NCBI GenBank assembly: GCA_944393045.1
Contig: CALXYT010000001.1
Coordinates: forward strand, 1-64,000
From: an uncultured Succinivibrionaceae bacterium
GTDB lineage: Bacteria; Pseudomonadota; Gammaproteobacteria; Enterobacterales; Succinivibrionaceae
Reading direction: 5' to 3'
Length of the DNA stretch: 64,000 nucleotides
The number at the start of each line of letters is the position of its first letter. Position 1 is the first letter of the stretch. Below are positions 8,715 to 18,932 of the stretch, in pieces. The notes beneath the pieces are model-generated. The model was not told the origin of the DNA. It saw only the letters and a list, made by a program, of their open reading frames with translations, and did no database searches. The translations under genes were made by a program, and so were the position numbers.

Positions 8715-8742
8715 CATAGAAAGATCGCTCAGTGTTTCTATG
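8715..8742 (+). other. Inverted repeat between metA and metH
   Basis: CATAGAAA (8715-8722) and TTTCTATG (8735-8742) form a perfect 8-bp stem with a 12-nt loop. No T-tract follows, so it is not a standard terminator. It lies in the 160-nt gap and may be an mRNA-processing or regulatory hairpin. A second small hairpin (GTGC/GCAC, about 8771-8784) lies nearer metH. Confidence 0.3.
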
Positions 8743-8819
8743 ATTATAAGGTCTTTAGTTACCTTGATAAATAATAGGTGCTTTGTAGCACTAATCATTG
8801 CTCTTAAACAGGAATTGTT

Positions 8820-11800
8820 ATGCCAAATTGCGAAAATAACTGCCAATCATTATTTACTAATCTTTTACAGCAGCGCATCTTAGTGCTTGATGGTGCTATG
8901 GGCACTATGATTCAGCAATTAAACCTTCAGGAAGAAGATTTTAGAGGTGAGCAATTTGCCAATTTTCCTATTGATTTAAAAGGTTGTAATGATTTGTTAT
9001 GCATAACAAAACCTCATGCAATAAAAGATGTGCATAAAGCTTATTTAGAAGCTGGTGCTGATATTATTGAAACTAACTCATTTAATGCTAATCGCATAGC
9101 TTTAAAAGATTATGAGCTTGAGGCTTATGCTTATGAACTTAATAAAAAGGCAGCCGAGCTTGCAAAATCAGTAGCAAATGCTTATTCAACTCCTGATAAA
9201 CCTCGTTTTGTGGCAGGGGTGCTTGGACCTACTAACCGCACTGCATCAATTTCACCTGATGTAAATGATCCTTCTGTTCGTAATGTAAGTTTTGAGGAAC
9301 TAGCGCTTTCTTATAAAGAGGCTGCTGATGGTTTAATTGATGGTGGCGCAGATTTATTATTGATTGAAACTATCTTTGATACCTTAAATGCTAAAGCGTG
9401 CATTTATGCTATTAAAGAGTTGTTTGCGCAAAAAGGTGTAGAGCTACCTATAATGATTTCAGGCACCATTGTTGATGCCTCTGGTAGAACATTATCAGGT
9501 CAAGTGCTTGAGGCTTTCTATAATAGCGTAAGACATGCTAATCCTATAACTATCGGTTTAAATTGCGCCTTAGGACCAAGAGAATTATCACCATATGTTA
9601 ATGAATTAAGTTCTCTTGCTGAGTGTTATTTATCTGTTCATCCTAATGCAGGTCTTCCTGATGGTTTTGGTGGCTATAATTGTTCACTTGATGAAATGAA
9701 AGAACAAATAGCATCATGGGCAAAAGGTGGTTTGTTAAATATTATAGGTGGTTGCTGTGGTACCACTCCAGAACATATTAAAGCTATTTCTGAGGTTGTT
9801 AAAAATGAAAAACCTAGAGTATTACCACACCTACCTAAAGTAATGCGCTTAAGTGGTTTAGAGCCTCTTAATATCGACGAAAATTCACTTTATGTAAATG
9901 TAGGTGAAAGAACAAATGTAACAGGGAGTGCACGCTTTAGACGTTTAATTCGAGAAGAGCAATTTGATGAGGCTTTATCTGTTGCTCGAGAACAGGTGGA
10001 AAATGGCGCTACTATCATCGATATTAACATGGATGATGCGATGATTGACGCTAAACAATCCATGATTAAGTTTCTTAATTTGATAGCGTCAGAACCTGCA
10101 ATTGCTAAAGTACCACTCATGATTGATTCTTCTAAGTGGGAGGTAATTGAGGCTGGTTTAAAGTGTATTCAAGGTAAACCTATTGTAAATTCAATTTCTT
10201 TAAAAGAAGGTGAGGAGTTATTTTTATCGCACGCTAAAATTATTAAAAAACTAGGTGCAGCAGTTGTAGTTATGGCCTTTGATGAAAATGGTCAGGCTGA
10301 TACTTATGATAAGAAAGTAGTTATTTGTACTAGAGCTTATAATCTTTTAAAAGGAATTGGTTTTCCAGTTGAAGATATAATTTTTGATCCAAATATTTTT
10401 GCTGTCGCAACAGGTATTAAAGAGCATGATAATTATGCCGTAGATTTTATCAATGCTACTAAAACCATTAAAGAGACCTTGCCACATGCTAAGGTATCTG
10501 GAGGTGTTTCTAATGTATCCTTTTCTTTCAGAGGTAATGAACCTTTAAGACAAGCTATTCATACTGTATTTTTATATCATGCCATAAAAAATGGTATGGA
10601 TATGGGGATTGTTAATGCAGGTCAATTATCAGTATATGATGATATTCCTAAAGAGCTAAGAGATAAAGTAGAAGCCGTTATTTTAAATACTTATCCAGAG
10701 GCTACTGATGAGCTTTTAGCAATTGCTGATAAGTATCGTAATAGTGCCTCATCAAATGGTATCAATCAAGCGCTCGAAGATGATAAATGGCGTAGTGAGA
10801 GTGCTGAAAAGAGAATTGAATATGCGTTAATTAAAGGTATCTCTACCCATATTGAGGAAGATATTGAAGAGTTACGTTTGAATTATCCGTCACCAATAGC
10901 GGTAATTGAAGGTCCTCTTATGCATGGTATGTCGGTTATTGGTGACTTATTTGGCACTGGTAAGATGTTTTTACCACAAGTGGTAAAATCAGCTCGAGTT
11001 ATGAAACAAGCGGTGTCTTACTTAGAACCTTTTATTAAAGCTACACAAAATAAAGCTAGAAATAACGGTAAGATTGTTATGGCTACTGTTAAAGGCGATG
11101 TTCATGATATCGGTAAAAATTTAGTATCAGTAGTTATGCAGTGTAATAACTTTGAGATTATTGATCTTGGAGTTATGGTTCCATGTGAAACAATTATCGA
11201 AACTGCTATTAAAGAAAAGGTTGATATTATAGCTTTATCAGGCCTAATAACTCCTTCTTTAGAGGAAATGGTAAAAGTTGCTAAGGCTATGCAAGCTAAA
11301 GGCATGACTGTACCACTAATGATTGGTGGCGCAACTACCTCTAAAATTCATACTGCAGTTAAGATTCAGCCAAATTACCAGGGGCCAGTTGTTTATACTT
11401 CTAATGCAAGTAGAGCTGTAACAATAGCGCAGTTATTAACTTCTCAAGACCAAAAGGAAGGCTTTTTAAAGAAGTTAAAAGAAGAGTATGCTTATGCAAC
11501 TCATCTTTATGAATTAAAATTTACTAAGTTACAAACACTTTCCTATCAAGAGGCGATAAAGAGCGTACCTCAATTTACTAAAGCTCCTATACCAAAGCAT
11601 CTAGGAGAATTTATTTATGAAATTAGCGCTCCTACAATTAAAGATTATTTAGATTTTAATCTCTTTTATCGTTTCTGGGGTATAAACCCTATTGCCCAAA
11701 ATCAAGACTCTAAGGTTAAAGAAGTTATAGATTCGTTGCATCAAGAGGTAACGCAAGTAATAGCATCTTTACCAAATCTTGGTCATGCAATTAAGTGTTA

Positions 11801-12473
11801 TGTTTACCTTGGTAAGGCCTCAAGAGTTGGTAGTGATACTATTGAGGTAAAATTACCAACTCCATTAAAATTAGATTTTCTACGTTCCCAAGTTGTAGGT
11901 AATACTAATTCTGTTGCCGACTTTTATACTAAAGATGATTACTTTGGTTTTATGGCAGTAAATGCAGGTGTTGGTCTTGAGGAGCTTTTAGCAAAGTATA
12001 AAGACGATAATTATAAGAGTATTTTACTTTCTTTATTATGTAATGCTTTGGCTGAGGCTGCTAGTGAATGGTTACATGAAAAAATTCGTAAAGAATTATG
12101 GGGCTATGAAACAGAGTCTTTATCAATAGAGGATATGATAAAGTGTAAGTATGAAGGGATTAGACCTGCTTTAGGTTATCCAATATTACCTCATCATGCT
12201 CAAAAAGCTCTTATTTGGCAGGCTTTAAATCTTGAGCAAAAAATAGGTATTTCTTTAAGTGAATCATATATGATGAGTCCTGTTTGTTCTGTTTGTGCCT
12301 TAGTGATTGCCAATAAAGATGCTAAATATTTTGCGGTTAATGGTATTGGTCGTGATCAGTTAGAGGATTATGCTAAACGAGTTAATATCAGTGTCGCAAA
12401 ACTTGAACAAGATTTAGCAAGTTATCTAGGGTATATTAAGAATGAGGAAGATTTAGACAGGGATGTTATTTAA
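8820..12473 (+). CDS. metH: Cobalamin-dependent methionine synthase
   Basis: Transfers methyl from methyltetrahydrofolate to homocysteine through enzyme-bound cobalamin. All four modules are present in 1217 residues (E. coli about 1227). The homocysteine domain holds zinc ligands in GLNCALGP and in [10 protein letters not shown] (Cys312/Cys313). The folate/pterin domain begins about residue 355 ([14 protein letters not shown]). The cobalamin domain has DVHDIG with the cobalt-ligand His762. The C-terminal AdoMet reactivation domain has RPALGYP. AGGAA precedes the ATG. Presence of MetH implies a cobalamin supply and a flavodoxin reductant elsewhere. The gene ends near a shared terminator at 12493-12529. 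Confidence 0.97.
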   Translation: MPNCENNCQSLFTNLLQQRILVLDGAMGTMIQQLNLQEEDFRGEQFANFPIDLKGCNDLLCITKPHAIKDVHKAYLEAGADIIETNSFNANRIALKDYELEAYAYELNKKAAELAKSVANAYSTPDKPRFVAGVLGPTNRTASISPDVNDPSVRNVSFEELALSYKEAADGLIDGGADLLLIETIFDTLNAKACIYAIKELFAQKGVELPIMISGTIVDASGRTLSGQVLEAFYNSVRHANPITIGLNCALGPRELSPYVNELSSLAECYLSVHPNAGLPDGFGGYNCSLDEMKEQIASWAKGGLLNIIGGCCGTTPEHIKAISEVVKNEKPRVLPHLPKVMRLSGLEPLNIDENSLYVNVGERTNVTGSARFRRLIREEQFDEALSVAREQVENGATIIDINMDDAMIDAKQSMIKFLNLIASEPAIAKVPLMIDSSKWEVIEAGLKCIQGKPIVNSISLKEGEELFLSHAKIIKKLGAAVVVMAFDENGQADTYDKKVVICTRAYNLLKGIGFPVEDIIFDPNIFAVATGIKEHDNYAVDFINATKTIKETLPHAKVSGGVSNVSFSFRGNEPLRQAIHTVFLYHAIKNGMDMGIVNAGQLSVYDDIPKELRDKVEAVILNTYPEATDELLAIADKYRNSASSNGINQALEDDKWRSESAEKRIEYALIKGISTHIEEDIEELRLNYPSPIAVIEGPLMHGMSVIGDLFGTGKMFLPQVVKSARVMKQAVSYLEPFIKATQNKARNNGKIVMATVKGDVHDIGKNLVSVVMQCNNFEIIDLGVMVPCETIIETAIKEKVDIIALSGLITPSLEEMVKVAKAMQAKGMTVPLMIGGATTSKIHTAVKIQPNYQGPVVYTSNASRAVTIAQLLTSQDQKEGFLKKLKEEYAYATHLYELKFTKLQTLSYQEAIKSVPQFTKAPIPKHLGEFIYEISAPTIKDYLDFNLFYRFWGINPIAQNQDSKVKEVIDSLHQEVTQVIASLPNLGHAIKCYVYLGKASRVGSDTIEVKLPTPLKLDFLRSQVVGNTNSVADFYTKDDYFGFMAVNAGVGLEELLAKYKDDNYKSILLSLLCNALAEAASEWLHEKIRKELWGYETESLSIEDMIKCKYEGIRPALGYPILPHHAQKALIWQALNLEQKIGISLSESYMMSPVCSVCALVIANKDAKYFAVNGIGRDQLEDYAKRVNISVAKLEQDLASYLGYIKNEEDLDRDVI

Positions 12474-12485
12474 CATATAAAATGA

Positions 12486-12529
12486 GCATAAAAAATGGAA
12501 GAAAACGTATTACAATCTTTCTTCCATTT
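12486..12529. terminator. Terminator between convergent metH and the DUF2750 gene
   Basis: A perfect 12-bp inverted repeat (12493-12504 / 12518-12529). On the minus strand it is followed by a run of six T, so it best terminates the uvrA-DUF2750 side; the plus-strand T-run is only three. Confidence 0.75.
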
Positions 12530-12568
12530 GCATGACTAAAACGAATTCGTTAAATATACAGTAATACA

Positions 12569-12973
12569 CTATTTTTCGTTTGTAACTTCTTTTTTAAAAT
12601 CTTCTGCTAAAAGTATGCACGACTCGTCATTTTTTAATGGAAAAATGGCAATTGCGATGTTTTTGTCGGTAAAAACTGGGGTCCATGAGGTGCAAAAAAC
12701 TTCTAGTTTAATAGCTAAAGGTTCATAATCTTGATAAGCAGGATGGTTTTGCGCAAAATTTTTGGCAAAATCTTTATGAGGCCAAACTGGTAGCACCACC
12801 TGAGCATCTTGGTTTTGAGGATCATCTTCTTCAAGTAAGAGATACCCTTCGTTATTTTTTAAGATATAAAACTCTTTAACTTTCTTTATCCAAGTAAAGA
12901 AGTACTGATAGCGATATTCTTCGTTAAGCTGTAAGGTTGCTTCAAATTGAGTTTGGGTTAATTCATAACTCAT
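12569..12973 (-). CDS. DUF2750 family protein
   Basis: A 134-residue soluble protein. The pattern (Y.YFF.W.KKV..FYIL, then EGYLLLEEDD, VLPVWPHKDFAKNFA, and a C-terminal IAIFPLKND) matches my memory of the DUF2750 family, in which a conserved PVWPH motif follows a short sheet domain. No enzymatic motif is visible and the function is unknown. It starts 13 nt after the uvrA stop on the same strand, so it is probably read through from uvrA. Confidence is good for a real gene and moderate for the family name. Confidence 0.75.
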   Translation of the reverse strand: MSYELTQTQFEATLQLNEEYRYQYFFTWIKKVKEFYILKNNEGYLLLEEDDPQNQDAQVVLPVWPHKDFAKNFAQNHPAYQDYEPLAIKLEVFCTSWTPVFTDKNIAIAIFPLKNDESCILLAEDFKKEVTNEK

Positions 12974-12986
12974 GGGTCTATCCTTG

Positions 12987-15809
12987 TTATTTCTTCTGCA
13001 AAATCGGTGTTAGAAATTGTCCAGTATAAGATTCTTTAACTTTACAAATTTCCTCAGGAGTACCAAATGCTACTACATTTCCACCACCAGAACCACCTTC
13101 AGGACCTAAATCGATAATGTAGTCAGCTGATTTTATTATATCAAGATTATGCTCAATGACAATTACGGTATTACCACTTTCACGCAATTTTAATAAGACT
13201 TTTAGGAGCATTGCCACATCATGAAAATGCAACCCGGTAGTTGGCTCATCTAAGATATAAAGGTTTTTACCAGTATTAACTCTTGATAGTTCTTTCGCAA
13301 GTTTGATTCGCTGAGCCTCGCCACCTGATAGGGTGGTAGCACTTTGACCTAGTGTGATATAACCTAAACCCACTTCTTTAAGCGTTTGTAGTTTTCTTTT
13401 TAAAGGAGGGTATGCCTCAAAAAAATCTAACGCCTCTGATACGGTCATATTTAGGACATCGGCAATTGTTTTATCTTTGTATGTAACTTTTAAGGTTTCT
13501 TGATTATATCTTTTACCGTGACATTCATCGCATGTTACATAAACATCTGGTAAGAAGTTCATCGCCACACAAATTACGCCATCACCTTCGCATTTATCGC
13601 ATCTACCACCTGCAATATTAAAAGAGAAGCGACGTTTAGTAAACCCTCTTGCTCTAGCTTCTTTAGTTTGGGCAAAGATTTCTCTAATTTCGGTAAATAA
13701 GTTTACATAAGTTGCAGGATTTGAGCGAGGTGTTCTACCAATTGGTGATTGATCGATATTGATAATATGCTCAAATTTATCAAGACCTATAATTTCACTA
13801 CATTTATTATGAACAGAACTTCTCACATTAGTTGCATATTCATAAAGGGTGTTATTGATAAGTGTTGATTTACCAGATCCTGATACTCCTGTAATGCAAG
13901 TAAATAAACCTACTGGAATATTTACTGTGATATTTTTAAGGTTATGAGCTCTTGCATCTTTTATGGTAATAACATTTTTTTTATTGATTTTTTTGCGTTT
14001 TGGGATAGCTATGTTTAATTTACCAGTTAGGTATTGCCCTGTATAAGAGCGAGGTTCTTTAATAATATCTTCCAAAGTTCCTGAGGCTACAACTTCTCCA
14101 CCATGAACACCAGCACCAGGACCTATATCGACAATGTAATCAGCTCTTCTTATAGTATCCTCATCGTGCTCAACGACAATTACACTATTACCAAGTTCTT
14201 TAAGTCTAATTAAGGAGTTTAATAGTCTTTCATTATCTCGTTGGTGAAGCCCAATACTAGGTTCATCAAGAATGTATAACACTCCTGTTAGGCCTGAACC
14301 TATTTGGCTTGCTAATCTAATACGCTGCGTTTCTCCACCTGAAAGAGTATTAGCAGATCTACTAAGAGTTAAATAGTTAAGCCCAACATTTAATAAAAAG
14401 GTTAGTCGAAGCTTAATTTCTTTAATTAAACGTGAGGCTATTTGTTCTTCTAAAGAAGAGAGTTTTATATTATTAAAAAAGTCTGCTAATTCTTGAATGC
14501 TCATTTCGCATAAAGCAGGTAGGCTTTTATGGTTAATAAAAACATGACGATATGCAAGTGCTAAACGCTCGCCATTACATTCTTCACAAGTATTTTGGAG
14601 GGCATGTTCATTTAAATCTTCACGAATATAAATTGGTAAATCTGTAATATTGAGAGTTATATAATCGATAATACCGTTAAATTTATATTCTTTAAAGCCA
14701 TAAGGCTTTTTATAAGAGATATCAGCATCCTTACTACCATAAAAAAGTGCATTTTTAACTGATTCTTCAAGCTCTTTATAAGGAGTTGTAAGACTAAAAT
14801 GTAACTTATCGGCTAATTGCGTGATTATTTGGTATCTTGATGCTGATGAGGGTGTAAAGAACTTTAATGCGCCTTCTTCAAGAGATAGATTTTCATCAAA
14901 AATAAAATTGCTTGGTTGGTAGGTAGTATAGTATCCAAGCCCAGAACATTTTGGGCAGGCGCCTTGAGGGTTATTAAAAGAGAAGTTACGAGGTTCTAAT
15001 TCGCTAATTGAAAAGCTACATTCAGGACATGAATAGTTTTGTGAAAAAAGTAAATCAGCAAATTCGCCATTAATTGAAGCAACCTCTGCTAGTCCATTAG
15101 AATACTTTAAGGCAGTCTCAATAGAAGATGTTAAACGAGTAATAAAGTTTTCATCATCTTTTTTTACGATTAATCGGTCGATAATAAGGTCTATGGTATG
15201 ATTTTTATGAAGTTCAAGTTCAGGAGGTTCTGCAAGTAAATAAGTATCGCCATCAATTCTTGCTCGTAAAAAACCTTCACGAGCTAAATTAGCAAGTAAT
15301 ACTTTAAATTCACCTTTACGTTTACGAACTACTGGTGAAAGAATCATAAATTTAGTATTAACAGGTAACTCTAATACGCTACTAACCATTTCTTTAATGG
15401 TGCTAGCTTTTAAAGAAATATGATGCTCAGGGCATTCAGGAACACCAATTCGAGCATATAATACTCGCAAATAATCGTGGATTTCAGTAATAGTTCCTAC
15501 TGTGGAGCGGGGATTACGTGAAGTAGATTTTTGTTCGATACTAATAGCAGGAGCTAAACCTTCAATTAGTTCAACATCAGGTTTATCGGTAATATCTAAG
15601 AATTGGCGTGCATAGGAAGAAAGTGATTCAACATACCTTCTTTGTCCTTCAGCATAAATTGTATCAAAAGCTAAAGAAGATTTGCCAGAACCTGATAAAC
15701 CAGTAATTACACAAAAACTTTCTTTAGGAATTCTAAGGCTAATATTTTTTAAATTATGGGTCCTGGCTCCTTTGATAATTATTTCTTTTTTATGATCTTC
15801 ATTACTCAT
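12987..15809 (-). CDS. uvrA: Excinuclease ABC subunit A
   Basis: DNA-damage recognition ATPase of nucleotide excision repair; acts as a dimer with UvrB. It has two ABC modules: Walker A motifs GLSGSGKSS and GVSGSGKST, and two LSGGE signatures. Zinc-binding Cys pairs are CPEC...CPKC and CDKC...CDEC. The IGRTPRSNPATY segment is conserved. The start at 15809 gives 940 residues, equal to E. coli, with AGGA seven bases upstream; an in-frame ATG at 15836 would add nine residues but has no ribosome binding site. Divergent from ssb as in many gammaproteobacteria. No CTGT...ACAG LexA box is found in the shared intergenic region. Confidence 0.97.
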   Translation of the reverse strand: MSNEDHKKEIIIKGARTHNLKNISLRIPKESFCVITGLSGSGKSSLAFDTIYAEGQRRYVESLSSYARQFLDITDKPDVELIEGLAPAISIEQKSTSRNPRSTVGTITEIHDYLRVLYARIGVPECPEHHISLKASTIKEMVSSVLELPVNTKFMILSPVVRKRKGEFKVLLANLAREGFLRARIDGDTYLLAEPPELELHKNHTIDLIIDRLIVKKDDENFITRLTSSIETALKYSNGLAEVASINGEFADLLFSQNYSCPECSFSISELEPRNFSFNNPQGACPKCSGLGYYTTYQPSNFIFDENLSLEEGALKFFTPSSASRYQIITQLADKLHFSLTTPYKELEESVKNALFYGSKDADISYKKPYGFKEYKFNGIIDYITLNITDLPIYIREDLNEHALQNTCEECNGERLALAYRHVFINHKSLPALCEMSIQELADFFNNIKLSSLEEQIASRLIKEIKLRLTFLLNVGLNYLTLSRSANTLSGGETQRIRLASQIGSGLTGVLYILDEPSIGLHQRDNERLLNSLIRLKELGNSVIVVEHDEDTIRRADYIVDIGPGAGVHGGEVVASGTLEDIIKEPRSYTGQYLTGKLNIAIPKRKKINKKNVITIKDARAHNLKNITVNIPVGLFTCITGVSGSGKSTLINNTLYEYATNVRSSVHNKCSEIIGLDKFEHIINIDQSPIGRTPRSNPATYVNLFTEIREIFAQTKEARARGFTKRRFSFNIAGGRCDKCEGDGVICVAMNFLPDVYVTCDECHGKRYNQETLKVTYKDKTIADVLNMTVSEALDFFEAYPPLKRKLQTLKEVGLGYITLGQSATTLSGGEAQRIKLAKELSRVNTGKNLYILDEPTTGLHFHDVAMLLKVLLKLRESGNTVIVIEHNLDIIKSADYIIDLGPEGGSGGGNVVAFGTPEEICKVKESYTGQFLTPILQKK

Positions 15810-16219
15810 GGCTAATCCTAATTCACATATTTTCATACCGAGGATTATTGTAACCTAACTATATAGCAATGTGTTATAAATTTAATAGTTACTAAGTTTT
15901 TAACAGCTTAAATTTACTTCTTCTTAAGGATATTTTCGTTTACATGAAAAAGGAGTAAGAGTTATAAAAGATGTGATATTTATGTTGTATAAGTATAAAA
16001 ATTATAATATTATTAGAGTTGCTATTGCAGTAGCATTAGTTATGATAGTTACATAAAAAACAGCCAAAAGATTTAAAAATCGTCTAGGTTGGCAATTTTT
16101 ATGAAATGTTTGAAACATTCTTTTTTGATAATGTTACAATGCTACCTCAATAAATTTGTTGCTAAAACTAAGGGCAAAATTTGTAGTTTTAGTATGTTAT
16201 AACAAAGGAGTTTTTTATT
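15810..16219. other. uvrA-ssb divergent intergenic region
   Basis: About 410 nt. It contains an open 24-codon frame (ATG 15982 to TAA 16054-16056) encoding a hydrophobic peptide, but without a well-placed ribosome binding site, so I do not call it a gene. A short AT hairpin with six T (16105-16126) and the ssb leader inverted repeat (16162-16192) are the only structures. The trinucleotide CTG does not occur on the plus strand, so no canonical SOS box is present. Confidence 0.5.
16162..16192 (+). promoter_or_regulatory. Inverted repeat in the ssb leader
   Basis: CTAAAACTA (16162-16170) and TAGTTTTAG (16184-16192) are perfect 9-bp arms around 13 nt. The right arm ends 27 nt before the ssb ATG, upstream of AAAGGAG. 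It could be an operator or an mRNA hairpin. Confidence 0.4.
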
Positions 16220-17017
16220 ATGGCCCGTGGTGTTAATAAAGTAATTTTAGTTGGAAATCTTACTCAAGATCCAGAATTTAAAGTATTACCTAATTCTGAA
16301 ACAATGACTGCATCTGTTTCGTTAGCTACTAATGAATCTTATCGAGATCAGCAAAATCAGTTAGTAGAGCGTGCAGAGTATCATCGTTTAGTGTTTTGGG
16401 GCAGAACTGCTGAGATAATGCGTGATTATGCTCGTAAAGGTTCGCAAATATATGCAGAAGGTAAATTACGTACTAGAACATATGATGATAAAAATGGGGT
16501 ACGTCATTATATTACAGAAATTCATGTAACTGAGATGCAGTTATTAGGTTCACCAAGAGGTGCTCAGCAAGGACCTAATAATTATAATGCTAATCAGCCA
16601 TATGGGCAGAATAATATGGGCAATAACCAAAATTATAATGCTTATCAAAATCAGCCTCAGCAGAATAACTTTATGGGTAATAATCAGCAGTATGATCAGC
16701 GCAATAATGGTGGTTATCCAAGATCTAATTACGGATATAATCAGGGTGGTCAAAATTGGCAAAATACTCCAAGAAATTACCAGACTCCATCATCTATGCC
16801 TGCACAAGCACCAGTTAATTCTTTTGTCTCTCCTGCGCAAAATGTAACTATTGCTTCTAATGTAGATCCTCAGTCAGTTGGGGCTAATGTAACTGCTAGT
16901 ATGCCAGATCCTAATAACTTTACTTTAAAGCATAATAATGAATCTGATGAAATTAAAGATTTAGCTCAGGCAAAAGATACTGATAAAGACTTTACCATGG
17001 ACGATGTGCCATTTTAA
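16220..17017 (+). CDS. ssb: Single-stranded DNA-binding protein
   Basis: Binds and protects ssDNA as a tetramer in replication, repair and recombination. Residues 1-110 form the OB fold (MARGVNKVILVGNLTQDPE, then YHRLVFWG and YAEGKLRTR). A long Asn/Gln/Tyr/Gly-rich linker (about 115-200) follows, and then the acidic partner-binding tip ending MDDVPF, equivalent to MDDIPF in E. coli. The total of 265 residues is long for SSB (E. coli 178); the extra length is all linker. AAAGGAG lies just before the ATG. Monocistronic, with a terminator at 17041-17078. Confidence 0.97.
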   Translation: MARGVNKVILVGNLTQDPEFKVLPNSETMTASVSLATNESYRDQQNQLVERAEYHRLVFWGRTAEIMRDYARKGSQIYAEGKLRTRTYDDKNGVRHYITEIHVTEMQLLGSPRGAQQGPNNYNANQPYGQNNMGNNQNYNAYQNQPQQNNFMGNNQQYDQRNNGGYPRSNYGYNQGGQNWQNTPRNYQTPSSMPAQAPVNSFVSPAQNVTIASNVDPQSVGANVTASMPDPNNFTLKHNNESDEIKDLAQAKDTDKDFTMDDVPF

Positions 17018-17040
17018 GAGTTTATAGTTTTAAGATTTAT

Positions 17041-17078
17041 CAGCCATTGCTTAATGAAAAGTATATGGCTGTTTTTTT
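17041..17078 (+). terminator. Terminator of ssb
   Basis: CAGCCAT (17041-17047) and ATGGCTG (17065-17071) pair around a 17-nt loop and are followed by seven T. Confidence 0.8.
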
Positions 17079-17313
17079 ATGCATAAGAGCAGTTTTTCTT
17101 GTTTTGATAAAGAAATCTTTTGTCACTGTACTTTTTAAGTTAAATAGCAAAAGAATTTTGCAGTAGTTCTCGTTTAGATTAGTTAAAATTTAAAATAATG
17201 TGTTATAGACTAGTGTTTGATCTTTTTTAGATAAGTATAATAATGTTAGATAATAGTGTGCGGAAAACTGGTCTTAAATTACCATAGAAGACTAATATAA
17301 CAAGGTAAATACT
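17079..17313 (+). promoter_or_regulatory. Upstream region of the msh locus
   Basis: About 235 nt holding the likely msh operon promoter. A TATAAT lies at 17236-17241, 73 nt before the mshI ATG, without a clear -35 at standard spacing. AAGGTAAAT precedes the start codon. In Vibrio and Shewanella csrD (mshH) occupies this place; no trace of it is seen. Confidence 0.4.
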
Positions 17314-18315
17314 ATGAGTAAACCTGATTCTCAGTTATTGGCAATTGGTTTAAGCTCAAACGAGGTTTCGTTTTTGAGTTTAACTCATGATGATGTTATA
17401 GCTGAAATTAAGCAATGTAATTCTAAAAGTGATTGGGGATTGATTATTAAGCAATTCTTTGTGCAATATAAAATCAGCAATAAAACAAAAGTAAAAGTTG
17501 TCTTAGATAGTAGTATTCTCTATACCTCAGTTCAATTACCTAAAAATGAATTATTAACAGATGAAGAATTGTATGGTATTGCAATGTATAAAGATTTTGA
17601 AGGGGTAGTAAAAGGCAACGTAGCAGATTATACTTGGGATTACTATGATGCAAGAACTGGTAAAAATGCAAGACCTCAGCAGAATTTTATTTTAGTACCT
17701 AAGCAAATTATTGCATATATTAGTGAGATTATTAATAATTTAGCAGTGCTTACCTCTGTTACGGTATCTGAATTAGCCATGGCTGAGTTTATTTCGTTAT
17801 ATCAGTATTATTCAGTAAATAAAACCATTCCTACTACACCCCAAAAATATGTTAATCAGCTTTGTATTGCTTTATATATGCAGCCTGATCGTGATTTGAT
17901 GATGTTTGGGGTTTATCAAGGTGAGCTATGTTATTCACGTATGTTAAGAGGTTATAAGCCATTAAATACCACGGTGCTTTCTGATTATAATGATCCATTG
18001 TTAATTAAATTAACTACCGATATCTTACGTTTAAGTGATGACTTTTTTACCTCACAGTTAGGTTTGCCACCAATGTCAAAATTATTGATATTAATTGATT
18101 CTGATCAATCAGAAAAAATTACAGAGATGTTAAGTAATAATTTCAGACGTGTAGTTGATGTAATCCCAATTGGCGCAACATCTTTTATTAAAACTCCAAC
18201 TACTTATTCTATTTGTGATAATACTCAAATTAGAACTATTGCTAGCAAGAGTGCTGAATTTTTACCATTATATGGTGTACTTAAAGAAGGACTGTTAGAA
18301 AGTGAAGAAAATTAG
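17314..18315 (+). CDS. mshI: MSHA biogenesis protein MshI (PilM-like)
   Basis: 333 residues, first gene of the MSHA-type pilus locus. By family MshI is a PilM-like actin-fold cytoplasmic protein that ties the pilus ATPase to the inner-membrane assembly complex. The opening LAIGLSSNEVSFLSL fits the first strands of that fold, and the central LPKNELLTDEELYGIAMYKD segment resembles other MshI proteins. There is no signal peptide or membrane helix. The 3' end overlaps the next gene by 14 nt, a sign of translational coupling. Assigned largely by position and overall pattern. Confidence 0.85.
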   Translation: MSKPDSQLLAIGLSSNEVSFLSLTHDDVIAEIKQCNSKSDWGLIIKQFFVQYKISNKTKVKVVLDSSILYTSVQLPKNELLTDEELYGIAMYKDFEGVVKGNVADYTWDYYDARTGKNARPQQNFILVPKQIIAYISEIINNLAVLTSVTVSELAMAEFISLYQYYSVNKTIPTTPQKYVNQLCIALYMQPDRDLMMFGVYQGELCYSRMLRGYKPLNTTVLSDYNDPLLIKLTTDILRLSDDFFTSQLGLPPMSKLLILIDSDQSEKITEMLSNNFRRVVDVIPIGATSFIKTPTTYSICDNTQIRTIASKSAEFLPLYGVLKEGLLESEEN

Positions 18316-18931
18316 AATAAATCTCTATGGTCCTGAGTTTAGACCTAAGAAGGTTATTTTATCTCTTGAGCATATGCTAATCATCTGGCTGGTGTGTATC
18401 GTAGTAGTTAGTGTATGCTATGGGATAACCGATAGGCAAAGAAAGCAACTACAAAGACAAGTAGATAATGCTTTAATAAAAAATGATGAGTTAAATACCC
18501 AGCTTATGCAAATTCAGACTAAGGTTGGCGAATTTTCTCCTGATGGCGCATTAGAAGAGCGGTTAACTAATTTGCGTAAATTAGTTACTACTAAAAAAGA
18601 TTTAAAGGATTTTCTACTAGCTCATAAGGATCTTAAGAATACCGGCTATGGTATTTTTATGGAGGATTTATCTAAAATCAGTAATCCTCGAGTTTCAGTT
18701 GAAGAATTTCATCTACATGGTAAACAAGCCTCTATTTCAGGTTTAGCTTATAAAGGATATGATATCCCATCTTGGATTGCAGAATTTAAAAATTATGAAG
18801 CTTTAAGTGCTATTGTTTTTGGTGGAGTGAAAGCTAATTTAGATGAAGAAAATAATTTAGTAAAATTTACTTTACCATTTAAATCTCAGGAGTTAGATAC
18901 TAAGAAAGAAGGAACTGGGAGAAAAAAGTAA
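18302..18931 (+). CDS. MSHA biogenesis protein, PilN-like (MshI2)
   Basis: 209 residues. A short cytoplasmic N-terminus (KKIRINLYGPEFRPK), one membrane helix (about 24-44, MLIIWLVCIVVVSVCYGI), a coiled coil (about 45-75) and a periplasmic ferredoxin-like domain: the PilN plan. It starts at GTG inside the end of mshI, with AAGGA about 12 nt upstream. In relatives this gene is often split from mshI and called mshI2. It should join MshI and MshJ in the inner-membrane alignment complex. Confidence 0.8.
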   Translation: MKKIRINLYGPEFRPKKVILSLEHMLIIWLVCIVVVSVCYGITDRQRKQLQRQVDNALIKNDELNTQLMQIQTKVGEFSPDGALEERLTNLRKLVTTKKDLKDFLLAHKDLKNTGYGIFMEDLSKISNPRVSVEEFHLHGKQASISGLAYKGYDIPSWIAEFKNYEALSAIVFGGVKANLDEENNLVKFTLPFKSQELDTKKEGTGRKK

Positions 18932-18932
18932 T

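Noticed and set aside
15982-16056. 24-codon hydrophobic ORF upstream of ssb
   Set aside because: No ribosome binding site at proper spacing (GGAG is about 30 nt away) and AT-rich sequence easily gives hydrophobic codons.
16560-16847. Long alternative-frame ORFs over the ssb linker on both strands
   Set aside because: Low-complexity Asn/Gln codon repeats open other frames; the true frame encodes a complete SSB with its C-terminal tip.
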